Positions 54,489-62,961 of a DNA stretch of 64,000 nt are shown here, piece by piece. Below the pieces are notes generated by a model. That model did no database searches. It was given only the letters and a program-made list of their open reading frames with translations, and was not told the origin of the DNA. The stretch is from Phyllobacterium brassicacearum (GTDB lineage: Bacteria > Pseudomonadota > Alphaproteobacteria > Rhizobiales > Rhizobiaceae): positions 1 through 64,000 of the forward strand of contig NZ_PGGO01000024.1 in the NCBI RefSeq assembly GCF_003010955.1, given 5' to 3'. Position 1 is the first letter of the stretch. The number at the start of each line of letters is the position of its first letter. A program made the translations under genes and the position numbers.

Positions 54489-54665
54489 GTTGCCTTGTTT
54501 CGTCAGCAGTTGTTTGAGCAATCGCCTCGCTGCCTTGGCATTGCGGCGGCTCTGGACCATTCATCGAGGATATATCCGTCCAGATCAACAGAACATTATA
54601 GCCAGTGGTTTCTGGCATCTATGCTGATGACCGGTTCGTCGAGATGCCGGGCATCACCACGGCCG
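54487..54665 (-). pseudogene. IS6-family transposase fragment (catalytic core only)
   Basis: Minus-strand frames give GDARHLDEPVISIDARNHWL, then after a frame change DLDGYILDEW, then SRRNAKAARRLLKQLLTKQG, i.e. the first two catalytic aspartates and the following helix of an IS6 transposase. Both ends are missing. It differs in sequence from the other three IS6 copies in the window. Confidence 0.65.
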
Positions 54666-54696
54666 TGTTGCTTGCAAAGGGGGCGCCGCGCATTAT

Positions 54697-54711
54697 TGCG
54701 ACTAATTCGCA
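54697..54711. promoter_or_regulatory. Candidate Fur/Mur-type operator upstream of sitA
   Basis: The inverted repeat tgcga-ctaat-tcgca lies about 70 bases before the sitA start. Three cttgcaa strings occur nearby (54671, 54712, 54746). Rhizobial sit operons are repressed by Mur under high manganese; the repeat is a plausible site, but I cannot match it to a consensus with certainty. Confidence 0.4.
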
Positions 54712-54779
54712 CTTGCAAAACTGGCAGGCGCCAAATAAAGGTGCACTTGCAACGCAATCGCAATAAGGAAATGATGAGC

Positions 54780-55697
54780 ATGTTTGATCGCGTCAGACGC
54801 TCGTTTCTCGTTGGGCTTACGGGGGCATGGGTACTCAGCCTCCTGCCAGGAAGCGCATTAGCCCAGGAGAAGTTCAAGGCCGTTACCACCTTCACCGTGA
54901 TTGCGGATATGGCGAAGAACGTGGCAGGGGACGCCGCGATCGTGGAATCGATCACCAAGCCGGGGGCCGAGATTCACAATTATCAGCCGACACCGGGCGA
55001 TATCCAGAAGGCGCAAGGCGCGCAGCTCATCCTCTGGAACGGGCTCAATCTCGAGCTGTGGTTCGAGAAATTCTTCCAGAACCTGAAAGACGTGCCGGGC
55101 GCTGTGGTCTCCGATGGCGTCGAGCCGATGGGCATCTCCGAAGGACCATATTCTGGCAAGCCCAATCCCCATGCCTGGATGTCACCGAAGAATGCGCTGA
55201 TCTATGTCGACAACATCCGCGACGCCTTCGTGAAATACGATCCGAAGAATGCCGAGACCTACAGAGCCAATGCCGAGGCCTACAAGAAGAAGATCACCGA
55301 TGCGATAGCGCCGATCCGGGCGAAGCTCGATGCAATCCCTGCGGACAGGCGCTGGCTGGTCTCGAGCGAGGGAGCGTTCAGCTATCTCACACGCGACTTC
55401 GGCCTGAAGGAACTTTATCTCTGGCCGATTAACGCCGACCAGCAGGGGACACCGCAACAGGTGCGCAAGGTCATTGATGCAGTCAAGGCCAACAAGATCG
55501 TTGCCGTCTTTAGCGAGAGCACGATTTCCGACAAACCGGCCAGGCAGGTGGCGCGCGAGACAGGAGCCCTTTATGGCGGCGTCCTCTATGTCGATTCGCT
55601 GAGCGATGCCGACGGTCCGGTCCCGACCTATATCGACCTTCTCCGCGTGACCTCCGACACCGTTGAAAAGGGCCTGACGCAGGGTCTGTCGCAATGA
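54780..55697 (+). CDS. sitA: Manganese/iron ABC transporter substrate-binding protein SitA
   Basis: 305 residues with a signal peptide ending [10 protein letters not shown]. It is a cluster A-I metal-binding protein: [36 protein letters not shown] (metal His), [18 protein letters not shown] (second His), and a Glu/Asp pair near FSESTISD and [14 protein letters not shown] at 54765 can serve ATG codons at 54774 or 54780; I took the latter for spacing. It delivers Mn(II), perhaps Fe(II), to SitBCD. Confidence 0.9.
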   Translation: MFDRVRRSFLVGLTGAWVLSLLPGSALAQEKFKAVTTFTVIADMAKNVAGDAAIVESITKPGAEIHNYQPTPGDIQKAQGAQLILWNGLNLELWFEKFFQNLKDVPGAVVSDGVEPMGISEGPYSGKPNPHAWMSPKNALIYVDNIRDAFVKYDPKNAETYRANAEAYKKKITDAIAPIRAKLDAIPADRRWLVSSEGAFSYLTRDFGLKELYLWPINADQQGTPQQVRKVIDAVKANKIVAVFSESTISDKPARQVARETGALYGGVLYVDSLSDADGPVPTYIDLLRVTSDTVEKGLTQGLSQ

Positions 55698-56599
55698 ACG
55701 CCTTTGTTTCACCTTTTGCTCCCCCAGGGTCTGCGGGGGCTGACTCTGGCCTTGCCGTACGTGGCGCCACCGTCACCTATCGCAACGGCCACACCGCGCT
55801 GCGTGATGTGACCTTCCAGATCCCGACGGGCACGATCACCGCTCTCGTCGGTGTCAACGGCTCGGGGAAGTCGACACTATTCAAAGCGATCATGGGCTTC
55901 GTCCGCCTCGCAAAGGGTGAGATCTCCATTCTTGGCCAGCCAGTTGACGTTGCGCTGAAGAAGAACCTCGTGGCCTATGTACCGCAGAGCGAGGACGTCG
56001 ACTGGAACTTTCCGGTTCTGGTCGAGGATGTGGTCATGATGGGCCGCTACGGCCATATGGGCATGATGCGCATTGCCAAGGCCGCCGATCATGCGGCGGT
56101 GTCGTCTGCTCTCGGACGCGTGGGCATGAGCGATTTCCGCAAGCGCCAGATCGGCGAGCTTTCGGGCGGGCAGAAAAAGCGGGTGTTCCTTGCCCGCGCG
56201 CTGGCGCAGGATGGTCGCGTCATCCTGCTCGATGAACCCTTCACCGGCGTCGACGTCAAGACCGAGGATGCCATTGTCCAGCTGCTGCGCGCGTTGCGCG
56301 ACGAGGGCAGGGTGATGCTGGTCTCGACCCACAATCTCGGTAGTGTGCCGGAGTTCTGCGACCGCACAGTGCTGATCAAAGGCACCGTGCTTGCTTACGG
56401 CGCCACGATGGAGACCTTCACACAGGCGAACCTCGAAAAGACCTTTGGCGGCGTGCTTCGCCACTTCGTGCTGAGCGAGGCGGAAGTCGGCAAGCCGCAT
56501 GCGGTCGACCTCATCACCGATGACGAACGCCCACTCGTCTTTTACGATGACAAGCCCACGGCGCGCGATCCCGAAAAGGGCAATGGGGGGCCGACTTGA
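55694..56599 (+). CDS. sitB: Manganese/iron ABC transporter ATP-binding protein SitB
   Basis: 301 residues: [37 protein letters not shown] (typical of the Mn/Zn/Fe group), [15 protein letters not shown] and [11 protein letters not shown]. The C-terminal 45 residues after the ATPase core are a known extension in rhizobial SitB. Start overlaps the sitA stop by four bases. Confidence 0.92.
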   Translation: MNAFVSPFAPPGSAGADSGLAVRGATVTYRNGHTALRDVTFQIPTGTITALVGVNGSGKSTLFKAIMGFVRLAKGEISILGQPVDVALKKNLVAYVPQSEDVDWNFPVLVEDVVMMGRYGHMGMMRIAKAADHAAVSSALGRVGMSDFRKRQIGELSGGQKKRVFLARALAQDGRVILLDEPFTGVDVKTEDAIVQLLRALRDEGRVMLVSTHNLGSVPEFCDRTVLIKGTVLAYGATMETFTQANLEKTFGGVLRHFVLSEAEVGKPHAVDLITDDERPLVFYDDKPTARDPEKGNGGPT

Positions 56600-57456
56600 T
56601 GAACCTGCTCCTCGAGCCCTTTGCCTATAACTACATGGTCAATGCCATGTGGGTCTCCGCTCTGGTCGGCGGTGTCTGCGCCTTTCTGTCCTGCTATCTG
56701 ATGCTGAAAGGCTGGTCGCTGATCGGCGACGCGCTTTCGCATTCTATCGTCCCCGGTGTCGCCGGCGCCTACATGCTGGGTCTTCCGTTCTCGATCGGTG
56801 CCTTCTTCTCTGGCGGACTGGCTGCCGCCGCCATGCTGTTGCTCAACCAGCGGACCAGACTGAAGGAGGATGCCATCATCGGCCTGATCTTTTCGTCCTT
56901 CTTCGGTCTCGGCCTGTTCATGGTGTCGCTGTCGCCGACCTCGGTGAACATCCAGACCATCGTACTTGGCAACATCCTTGCCATCACTCCCGAGGATACG
57001 CTTCAACTTGCCATCATCGGCTTTGTCTCGCTTGCCATCCTGCTGGTGAAGTGGAAGGACCTCATGGTGGTCTTCTTCGATGAAAGCCACGCCCGCTCGA
57101 TCGGTCTCAATCCGACGGCGCTCAAGATCATGTTCTTCACGCTGCTTTCCGCTTCGACGGTAGCGGCTCTCCAGACCGTTGGCGCCTTCCTCGTCATCTG
57201 CATGGTGGTGACGCCGGGCGCAACTGCCTATCTGCTCACCGACCGGTTTCCGCGCCTGCTTGTCATCGCGGTTGCCATTGGCGCTGGGACCAGCTTCACC
57301 GGCGCTTATGCCAGTTATTTCCTCGACGGCGCCACCGGCGGCATCATCGTCGTCCTGCAGACACTGATATTCCTTATTGCGTTCGTCTTCGCACCCAAGC
57401 ACGGCCTGCTCGCCGCGCGTCGGCGGGCAAGTCAGGCGTTGGAGACGGGCCTATGA
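56599..57456 (+). CDS. sitC: Manganese/iron ABC transporter permease SitC
   Basis: 285 residues, about eight membrane helices of the ABC-3 family: CYLMLKGWSLIGDALSHSIV, QTIVLGNILAITPEDTLQLA, VGAFLVICMVVTPGATAYLL. The ATG shares a base with the sitB stop (TGATG). It resembles SitD and probably forms a heterodimer with it. Confidence 0.92.
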   Translation: MNLLLEPFAYNYMVNAMWVSALVGGVCAFLSCYLMLKGWSLIGDALSHSIVPGVAGAYMLGLPFSIGAFFSGGLAAAAMLLLNQRTRLKEDAIIGLIFSSFFGLGLFMVSLSPTSVNIQTIVLGNILAITPEDTLQLAIIGFVSLAILLVKWKDLMVVFFDESHARSIGLNPTALKIMFFTLLSASTVAALQTVGAFLVICMVVTPGATAYLLTDRFPRLLVIAVAIGAGTSFTGAYASYFLDGATGGIIVVLQTLIFLIAFVFAPKHGLLAARRRASQALETGL

Positions 57457-58298
57457 GCATTCTCGACACATTGCTCACGCCGTTTCAGTTCGAGTTCATG
57501 GTCAATGCGCTCATCATTTCGGTGCTGGTCGCAATCCCCACCGCTCTGCTCTCCTGTTTCCTCGTGCTGAAGGGTTGGTCGCTGATGGGAGACGCGATCA
57601 GTCATGCCGTCTTCCCCGGTGTCGTCATCGCCTATATCGTCGGCGTCCCATTTGCCGTTGGCGCTTTTGCCGCCGGTATGATCTGCGCGCTGGCGACCGG
57701 TTTTCTGAAGGAGCACAGCCGTATCAAGCAGGACACGGTGATGGGCATCGTCTTCTCCGGGATGTTCGGTTTCGGGCTGGTGCTCTACGTCAAGATCCAG
57801 TCTGACGTGCATCTCGACCACATACTGTTTGGCGACATGCTGGGCGTCGGCCTCGGGGACATTACAGAGACCGCAATCATCGCGGCGATAACCGCCGGCA
57901 TCATCATCATCAAATGGCGGGATCTCTTGCTGCACGCCTTCGATCCCGCGCAGGCGAGGGCAGTCGGCCTGCGGGTCAGGCTTCTGCATTATGGGCTCCT
58001 GTGCCTGATCTCGCTGACCGTCGTCGGGGCGCTGAAAGCGGTCGGCATCATCCTCGCCATCGGCATGCTGATCGCGCCGGGCGCCATTGCCTTTCTGCTG
58101 ACCCGTAAGTTCAGCACCATGCTGATCCTCTCGGTCGTTATCGCAGTGATCGCCTCATTCCTCGGTGTCTATCTTGCGTTCTTCATTGACAGCGCGCCGG
58201 CCCCGACGATCGTGCTGCTGATGAGCATCGTTTTCATCGCCGCAGTCATTTTTGCCACCAGCAAGGCCGCGCGGATCGAGCGGCGTGAGGCGAGCTGA
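57453..58298 (+). CDS. sitD: Manganese/iron ABC transporter permease SitD
   Basis: 281 residues, ABC-3 family: CFLVLKGWSLMGDAISHAVF, HILFGDMLGVGLGDITETAI, KAVGIILAIGMLIAPGAIAF. ATGA overlap with sitC. It is the last gene of the sit operon, convergent with the Fur/Mur-type gene. Confidence 0.92.
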   Translation: MSILDTLLTPFQFEFMVNALIISVLVAIPTALLSCFLVLKGWSLMGDAISHAVFPGVVIAYIVGVPFAVGAFAAGMICALATGFLKEHSRIKQDTVMGIVFSGMFGFGLVLYVKIQSDVHLDHILFGDMLGVGLGDITETAIIAAITAGIIIIKWRDLLLHAFDPAQARAVGLRVRLLHYGLLCLISLTVVGALKAVGIILAIGMLIAPGAIAFLLTRKFSTMLILSVVIAVIASFLGVYLAFFIDSAPAPTIVLLMSIVFIAAVIFATSKAARIERREAS

Positions 58299-58365
58299 GC
58301 TCTGGCCTATCCAATGCGGCCGGTGTTGAACCGGCTTCCGCTCGGAAAAGAAGAACATTGGTCCG

Positions 58366-58382
58366 CAGCGGCCGAGCCGCTG
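58366..58382. terminator. Hairpin between sitD and the Fur/Mur-type gene
   Basis: The arms cagcggc and gccgctg form a perfect 7-bp stem with a three-base loop between the two convergent genes. A second, weaker stem (gccggt/accggc) lies at 58319-58335. Together they could end transcription from both sides. Confidence 0.5.
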
Positions 58383-58384
58383 AT

Positions 58385-58846
58385 TTACGGCTTCGCCGGC
58401 GGTCTGTTTCCGCGAAGTTGTACTTTGGCCTTTAGTGGCTTCACATAGATTTCGAGCTTGTGGCTGACGATCGCAAATCCGTGCTTGCGGGCGATTTCTT
58501 CCTGGAGTCGTTCGATCTCGTCCGAGCGGAACTCGATCACGTCGCCGGTTTCGACATCGATCAGGTGGTCGTGATGCTCCTGGTGGGCCGGCTCATAGCG
58601 TGCCCGCCCATCCGCAAATGTATGGCGTTCAAGGACGCCCTTCTCCTGCAGCAGGTTGACCGTCCGATAGACCGTGGCGAGGGCAATGCCGCGATCAATC
58701 GCGTTGACGCGCCGATGCAACTCCACGACGTCCGGATGGTCGGTTGCCTCTGACAGGACTTTCATGATGACCCGTCGCGGACCGGTCAGCCGCAAGCCGT
58801 TTTCCTTGCAAAGCGTGGCGATATCTTTCTTGGATTGCATCCTCAT
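58385..58846 (-). CDS. Fur-family metal-responsive regulator (Mur type)
   Basis: About 153 residues. The DNA-binding part has LRLTGPRRVIMKVLSEATDH and ALATVYRTVNLLQEKGVLER; the dimer domain has YEPAHQEHHDHLIDVETGDV and IEFRSDEIERLQEEIARKHG. This is the form of alphaproteobacterial Fur/Mur, which senses manganese and represses sitABCD; the convergent sit operon supports that role. The start is uncertain: in-frame GTG 58888 and ATG 58858, 58846 and 58840 are possible, none with a strong ribosome-binding site. Confidence 0.85.
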   Translation of the reverse strand: MRMQSKKDIATLCKENGLRLTGPRRVIMKVLSEATDHPDVVELHRRVNAIDRGIALATVYRTVNLLQEKGVLERHTFADGRARYEPAHQEHHDHLIDVETGDVIEFRSDEIERLQEEIARKHGFAIVSHKLEIYVKPLKAKVQLRGNRPPAKP

Positions 58847-58933
58847 ACCAACCGACATTTGAACTGGTGCTGCTTCACTGCTGATCACCTGCGAATGGCG
58901 GGGGAAGCAGCTATGTATGGCTAGCGCTTTAGC

Positions 58934-59140
58934 TCAGTTGCGTCGCAATTGCAAAAGGGCAGTATATGCGGGTCCGGTCGGTCGCATTGCAGCTTCGCAA
59001 ATCGCTTCGGCATCCGCAGCATTATTCTTTTGCCGCTTGACGAGATCAGCCGAACCGTGTGTTGGGGTAAGCCTGCTGCAAATAGTGTTGCTACCACAGA
59101 TAGGGGATTTATCCCACCACGACTGTTGCCACCTTCTCGC
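58934..59140 (-). pseudogene. IS110-family transposase fragment
   Basis: The frame contains LVKRQKNNAADAEAICEAAM followed by RPT, the well-conserved N-terminal segment of IS110 DEDD transposases (second D/E pair). Only about 60 residues can be recognised, with a frame change before it (HTVRLIS). Both ends are lost. Confidence 0.65.
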
Positions 59141-59155
59141 TTGCAATAGTGTTTT

Positions 59156-59368
59156 TTGACATGCCAGACTATGATCTTCAATCGGTATCCGGGGTCGTTT
59201 GCAATCGCACCGAAAGACGGGATGGTCGAGGCGCTCCGGCAAGACTATGCCAATATGATGAGCATGATATTTGGAGCGCCGCCATCCTTCGAAGAGATTT
59301 TTGTGTCCATTCGCCAGCTAGAAAAAGCGGCGACTAGTGGGATCCTCGTTACGAACCCGAGGGAATGA
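59156..59368 (+). pseudogene. C-terminal fragment of an AbiEii/AbiGii-type nucleotidyltransferase toxin
   Basis: 70 residues, of which VEALRQDYANMMSMIFGAPP and SFEEIFVSIRQLEKA match the end of AbiEii toxins (DYxxMxxMIFGxxPSFxEI...LE). The nucleotidyltransferase core is missing, lost at the IS110 remnant. It is a relic of a type IV toxin-antitoxin or abortive-infection locus. Confidence 0.55.
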
Positions 59369-59468
59369 CCGCACTGTTCAGTCTCATAATATGTGTGTCA
59401 ATTAAGGGTTTGATCACCTTGAACACGGAATGTAAGTGTGAGGGCTTGTTGCGGACAGGAGAAGTGAT

Positions 59469-60302
59469 ATGGCCATGAATTCTACGATTGAATGGACCGA
59501 TCACACGTTCAATCCCTGGACGGGATGCACCAATATCAGCCCGGGCTGTGATAATTGCTACGCTGAAGCTTGGTCGAAGCGTTCTGGTCATGTGAAATGG
59601 GGAAATTCTCCCAGAAAACGCACGACGGAGAGCTACTGGAGGGCGCCCGTTATTTGGCAATCAAAAGCCACTCAATTTCATGCCCAGAACGGACGCCGGC
59701 AACGGGTGTTTTGTGCGTCATTGGCCGACGTATTCGACAATCAAGCGGATCCACGATGGAGATCGGATCTCTTTACGATCATCCGAGAAACACCATCGCT
59801 CGATTGGCAGCTCTTGACCAAGCGCCCGCAAAATATCGGCAAAATGCTACCTGACGACTGGGGAGCAGCAGGCTATCCCAATGTCTGGCTCGGCTTCACG
59901 GCAGAAGATCAGGTCAGATTTGAACAACGTAAACGGTTCCTTCGTGAAATTCCGGCAGCAATCTGGTTCGTCTCGTATGAGCCCGCTATTGGCCCATTGC
60001 GAATTGGAGGTGATGATCCCAAACCCGACTGGCTTATCAGCGGGGGTGAAAGTGGCCACGGCGCGAGGCACATGGCCAGCCAATGGGCACGGGATATTAT
60101 TGCCGATTGCAAGAAATTTGGAATTGCAGCGTTTCACAAGCAGTGGGGCTCATACAGCAATAACCCCCTAATCCAAGAATTAAAGATGCCGCTAGCTGAC
60201 GTAAAAGTGCTCGATACGTTCGGTAAAGGAGGCGGTCTGGTTGACGGTCAGCTTGTTAGAGAATTCCCGATACGCCGGTATAGCGCTGAGGATGCTGCGT
60301 AA
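59469..60302 (+). CDS. DUF5131 (phage Gp37/Gp68 family) protein with three-Cys motif
   Basis: 277 residues after AGGAGAAG and an ATG. IEWTDHTFNPWTGC begins the family signature and Cys20, Cys27 and Cys30 form CX6CX2C (GCTNISPGCDNCYAE), a radical-SAM-like cysteine cluster. Further conserved blocks are RVFCASLADVFDN, WQLLTKRPQNI, WLGFTAEDQ, FVSYEPAIGPL and WLISGGESGHGARHM. The chemistry is not established to my knowledge. The gene is followed 20 bases later by TcmP, its usual partner. Codon use is less GC-rich than the transporter operons, which suggests transfer. Confidence 0.85.
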   Translation: MAMNSTIEWTDHTFNPWTGCTNISPGCDNCYAEAWSKRSGHVKWGNSPRKRTTESYWRAPVIWQSKATQFHAQNGRRQRVFCASLADVFDNQADPRWRSDLFTIIRETPSLDWQLLTKRPQNIGKMLPDDWGAAGYPNVWLGFTAEDQVRFEQRKRFLREIPAAIWFVSYEPAIGPLRIGGDDPKPDWLISGGESGHGARHMASQWARDIIADCKKFGIAAFHKQWGSYSNNPLIQELKMPLADVKVLDTFGKGGGLVDGQLVREFPIRRYSAEDAA

Positions 60303-60322
60303 CTACTTGACGAATCGCTCAG

Positions 60323-61603
60323 GTGGGGCCCTCATCTATCCAATATATTGGAGGAGAGGCTGCTATAGCGAAATTTGCGTGGAAACCTGGTAACAAACTC
60401 CCAACTCTAAAGCCGCATAGCGGTGCAAAACTGCGCCTGATTGAGCATTATCTCGAAGCCTATTTTGACACCGTCGTCAGAAGTCCACGGATGGATCGGC
60501 TCCGTATCACACTTGTGGACGGCTTTTGTGGGGGCGGAGCCTTCGACGATAAAGGCCTTCGCGTTCAGGGTACGCCATTTCTGTTACTCAATGCAATTAG
60601 GAACGCCCAGGCGAAGCTCAACGCCTCAAGAGCAAAGCCCATCGACATTGATGCTCAGTTCCATTTCGTGGACCTTTCGAAACATCATATCGAGTTTCTG
60701 CGCGAAGAACTGATCAGAGAGGGTTATCTCTCCCGTATCGGTCACGACATACATTTGCACCGCAAGAAATTTGAAGAAGCGGCGGTTGAGATTGAAGCTT
60801 CGATCCGAAAGAGGACTGTGCGGGGAAAGGGTAGGTCGCTTTTCCTTTTAGATCAGACTGGATATGGCGAGGCGCCGTTTGAAACAATCCGGTCCCTCTT
60901 TGCAAACTTTGAAAAGGCAGAATGCATTCTTACCTTTGCCGTCGATTTTTTGATCGATTATCTCAGCACGAGGGCCGAAAACCTTAAGGGTTTTGCCAAG
61001 GTTGAATTAGATCAATCTCAGATAATTGAGATGATAGGATTGCGTGACGGAAGTGGAGGGCGATATGCCATCCAGAGGTTGCTGCTTCAGCATATTCAAG
61101 CATCTACGGGTGCGTCATTCCTGTCGCCGTTCTTTATTCGATCGAGAGACTCCAACAAGAATCTTTGGCTCGTTCACTTATCCCAGCACGCAACTGCAAG
61201 AAACGTGATGGTGGATAGTCATTGGGCCGTCAAAAACCATTCACTGCATCAAGGGCGTGGGGGGCTGGAGATGTTGGGATTTGACCCTAACTTTGACCCA
61301 TCGGTTACCTCTGATTTCATGTTTGGTGATCACGAGGTCTCGATCATGAAGGATCAGTTGGCCGAGGATTTGCTAAGGCGGATTCGCGATACCACGAAGG
61401 GAAATCCCGTTAGGTATGGTCAACTTTTGAACTCTATCGCGAATGAAACGCCCGCGCGACTGGAGGATCTAGATTCTGTTATCGGCCACCTTGCCGCAAA
61501 AAGGGAACTTTCGATCCTCAATCAAGACGGAACTGCACGACGAACATTTAGCCCAGACAAACAAGATTTTATCGAAATGAATCGGCAATCGCGCCTGCTA
61601 TGA
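60323..61603 (+). CDS. tcmP: Three-Cys-motif partner protein TcmP
   Basis: 426 residues from GTG 60323. The N-terminus FAWKPGNKLPTLKPHSGAKL, then LIEHYLEAYFDTV, ITLVDGFCGGGAF (a Rossmann-like nucleotide-binding glycine motif) and SLFLLDQTGYGEAPFETI place it in the TcmP family, named for its link to DUF5131. GGAGGAG at 60350-60356 points to an initiation codon at 60365, but that codon is ATA, so either the GTG is used, ATA is a weak start, or the start was lost by mutation. The C-terminal third (about 350-426) looks like a winged-helix module. Confidence 0.8.
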   Translation: MGPSSIQYIGGEAAIAKFAWKPGNKLPTLKPHSGAKLRLIEHYLEAYFDTVVRSPRMDRLRITLVDGFCGGGAFDDKGLRVQGTPFLLLNAIRNAQAKLNASRAKPIDIDAQFHFVDLSKHHIEFLREELIREGYLSRIGHDIHLHRKKFEEAAVEIEASIRKRTVRGKGRSLFLLDQTGYGEAPFETIRSLFANFEKAECILTFAVDFLIDYLSTRAENLKGFAKVELDQSQIIEMIGLRDGSGGRYAIQRLLLQHIQASTGASFLSPFFIRSRDSNKNLWLVHLSQHATARNVMVDSHWAVKNHSLHQGRGGLEMLGFDPNFDPSVTSDFMFGDHEVSIMKDQLAEDLLRRIRDTTKGNPVRYGQLLNSIANETPARLEDLDSVIGHLAAKRELSILNQDGTARRTFSPDKQDFIEMNRQSRLL

Positions 61604-61634
61604 TGCGTATTGTAGACATTTTGGCACCAATCAA

Positions 61635-61676
61635 AATCGGCGAAAATCCGCTATTATCGGCATTTTCAAACGAAGG
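61635..61676 (+). repeat. 42-bp dispersed repeat, copy 2
   Basis: Second copy of the 31854-31895 repeat; the two share atcggcattttcaaa exactly and differ at about six other positions. It lies 31 bases after the TcmP stop and may mark the end of the inserted block that carries the DUF5131-TcmP pair. Confidence 0.55.
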
Positions 61677-61717
61677 TTTATTGATGGGGAATCGAATTGT
61701 ACATAACGTCCGATCCC

Positions 61718-61951
61718 TCAGTCTTCTTTAGCCAGCGGCGAGCTGAGTCGTCGGCCGAACGCGTGGCTCGATAGATTGCCGCACAGTCTCTTCTGGATAC
61801 TTTTGTGTATCGCTGGCTTTGCCGCCTTCCTCGTCTCGTCTCTCGCTGGCATATAGATCACAAAGATCGGTATATCATGAAAGATTGATGCCATAAGTTG
61901 CAATCGGCCCCTGCCGATAGTTTCGGCAAACGGTTCACTTTCGGGCATCAC
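61718..61951 (-). CDS. Hypothetical small protein
   Basis: A 77-residue frame with a basic C-terminal half (DETRKAAKPAIHKSIQKRLC) and one short hydrophobic stretch (HDIPIFVIYM). I recognise no family and see no good ribosome-binding site. It lies between TcmP and the L,D-transpeptidase gene and may be a chance frame. Confidence 0.25.
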   Translation of the reverse strand: MMPESEPFAETIGRGRLQLMASIFHDIPIFVIYMPARDETRKAAKPAIHKSIQKRLCGNLSSHAFGRRLSSPLAKED

Positions 61952-61983
61952 TCAAGGCTGATCGGAACACGGCGGCCGATACT

Positions 61984-62961
61984 TTAGTTGACGAACCGGA
62001 CAACGACGCCCGGCTTCACCATTCCGGCTAGCTCCTCGGCGTCCCAGTTCGTCAGACGAACGCAGCCATGCGACCCGACTTTGTTGATAAGCTGGGGATC
62101 AGGCGTTCCATGAATGCCGTAGGTTGGCTCGGTTAGATCGATCCAGACACTTCCGACCGGCCCATTGGGGCCCTTGGGGATGGTGAGGACCTTGTCGTTC
62201 TTCCCTTGCTTAAAGTTGACCTTTGGATTGTACCTAAAGACGGGCAGACGCGCGACACCCTTCACCTTGTGCGTACCCCCTGGAGAAGGATTGTCCTCGC
62301 TGCCAACTGTCGCCGGATACGCCGCTAGTATGCCATCGCGATTATCGTAAGCCGTGACCTGCCCAGCCGTCTTGTCGGCTTCGATGCGGGCCACCTTTCC
62401 TTGGCGCGGGGGACCCGGCATCGCTACCTGGACTGTCTCCGCAGGGACGAAATCCGAACCTGGATTAAGCGCAGTCAGCAGGTCGATATGCATGTGGAAA
62501 CGCTCTGAAAGCTTTTCGGCGACGCTGCTGTAACCCAAGCTGGGCATCTTCGCCTTTTCGCCGTAGTCTACGGGAATATGGTCCACAAGACCCTTCGCGT
62601 CGTCGGCCGTGACCGTGTAGGTGCCGATAATCGGGCCACCGGTCTCCAGCCTGCGGATTACATCGGCGTCGATTGTGCCGTCCGGGGGCATCCCCGTCAT
62701 CTTTTCGAAACTGACCACCGCCTTGGTAACGTTCTTTCCATAAATGCCGTCGATCACCCCCGGCGATGTACCCGCACGGTCGAGGAGAACCTGAAGGCGG
62801 ACGATCGCAGGATCGGGATCTGCTGATGGTTTGGAAGCACGTTCCGCCGGGATTGTGGACAGGGATGCAGAATTGATCGCGTCGGGTTTGACCTCTGCGG
62901 CTGCAGCGACGATGACGGAAACGATCAGAAAGAACGTGGACATGCCAACAGATGTTTTCAT
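61984..62961 (-). CDS. L,D-transpeptidase (YkuD domain) with peptidoglycan-binding domain
   Basis: 325 residues with a signal peptide (MSTFFLIVSVIVAAAA). A PG_binding_1 domain (about 50-108: RLQVLLDRAGTSPGVIDGIY) precedes a YkuD domain (about 195-325) whose catalytic motif is YGIHGTPDPQLINKVG followed by SHGCVRLTNWD (catalytic Cys). It forms 3-3 cross-links or anchors proteins in the periplasm. The start may be the ATG at 62943 in front of the hydrophobic segment. It is a chromosomal-type function rather than part of an operon here. Confidence 0.9.
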   Translation of the reverse strand: MKTSVGMSTFFLIVSVIVAAAAEVKPDAINSASLSTIPAERASKPSADPDPAIVRLQVLLDRAGTSPGVIDGIYGKNVTKAVVSFEKMTGMPPDGTIDADVIRRLETGGPIIGTYTVTADDAKGLVDHIPVDYGEKAKMPSLGYSSVAEKLSERFHMHIDLLTALNPGSDFVPAETVQVAMPGPPRQGKVARIEADKTAGQVTAYDNRDGILAAYPATVGSEDNPSPGGTHKVKGVARLPVFRYNPKVNFKQGKNDKVLTIPKGPNGPVGSVWIDLTEPTYGIHGTPDPQLINKVGSHGCVRLTNWDAEELAGMVKPGVVVRFVN

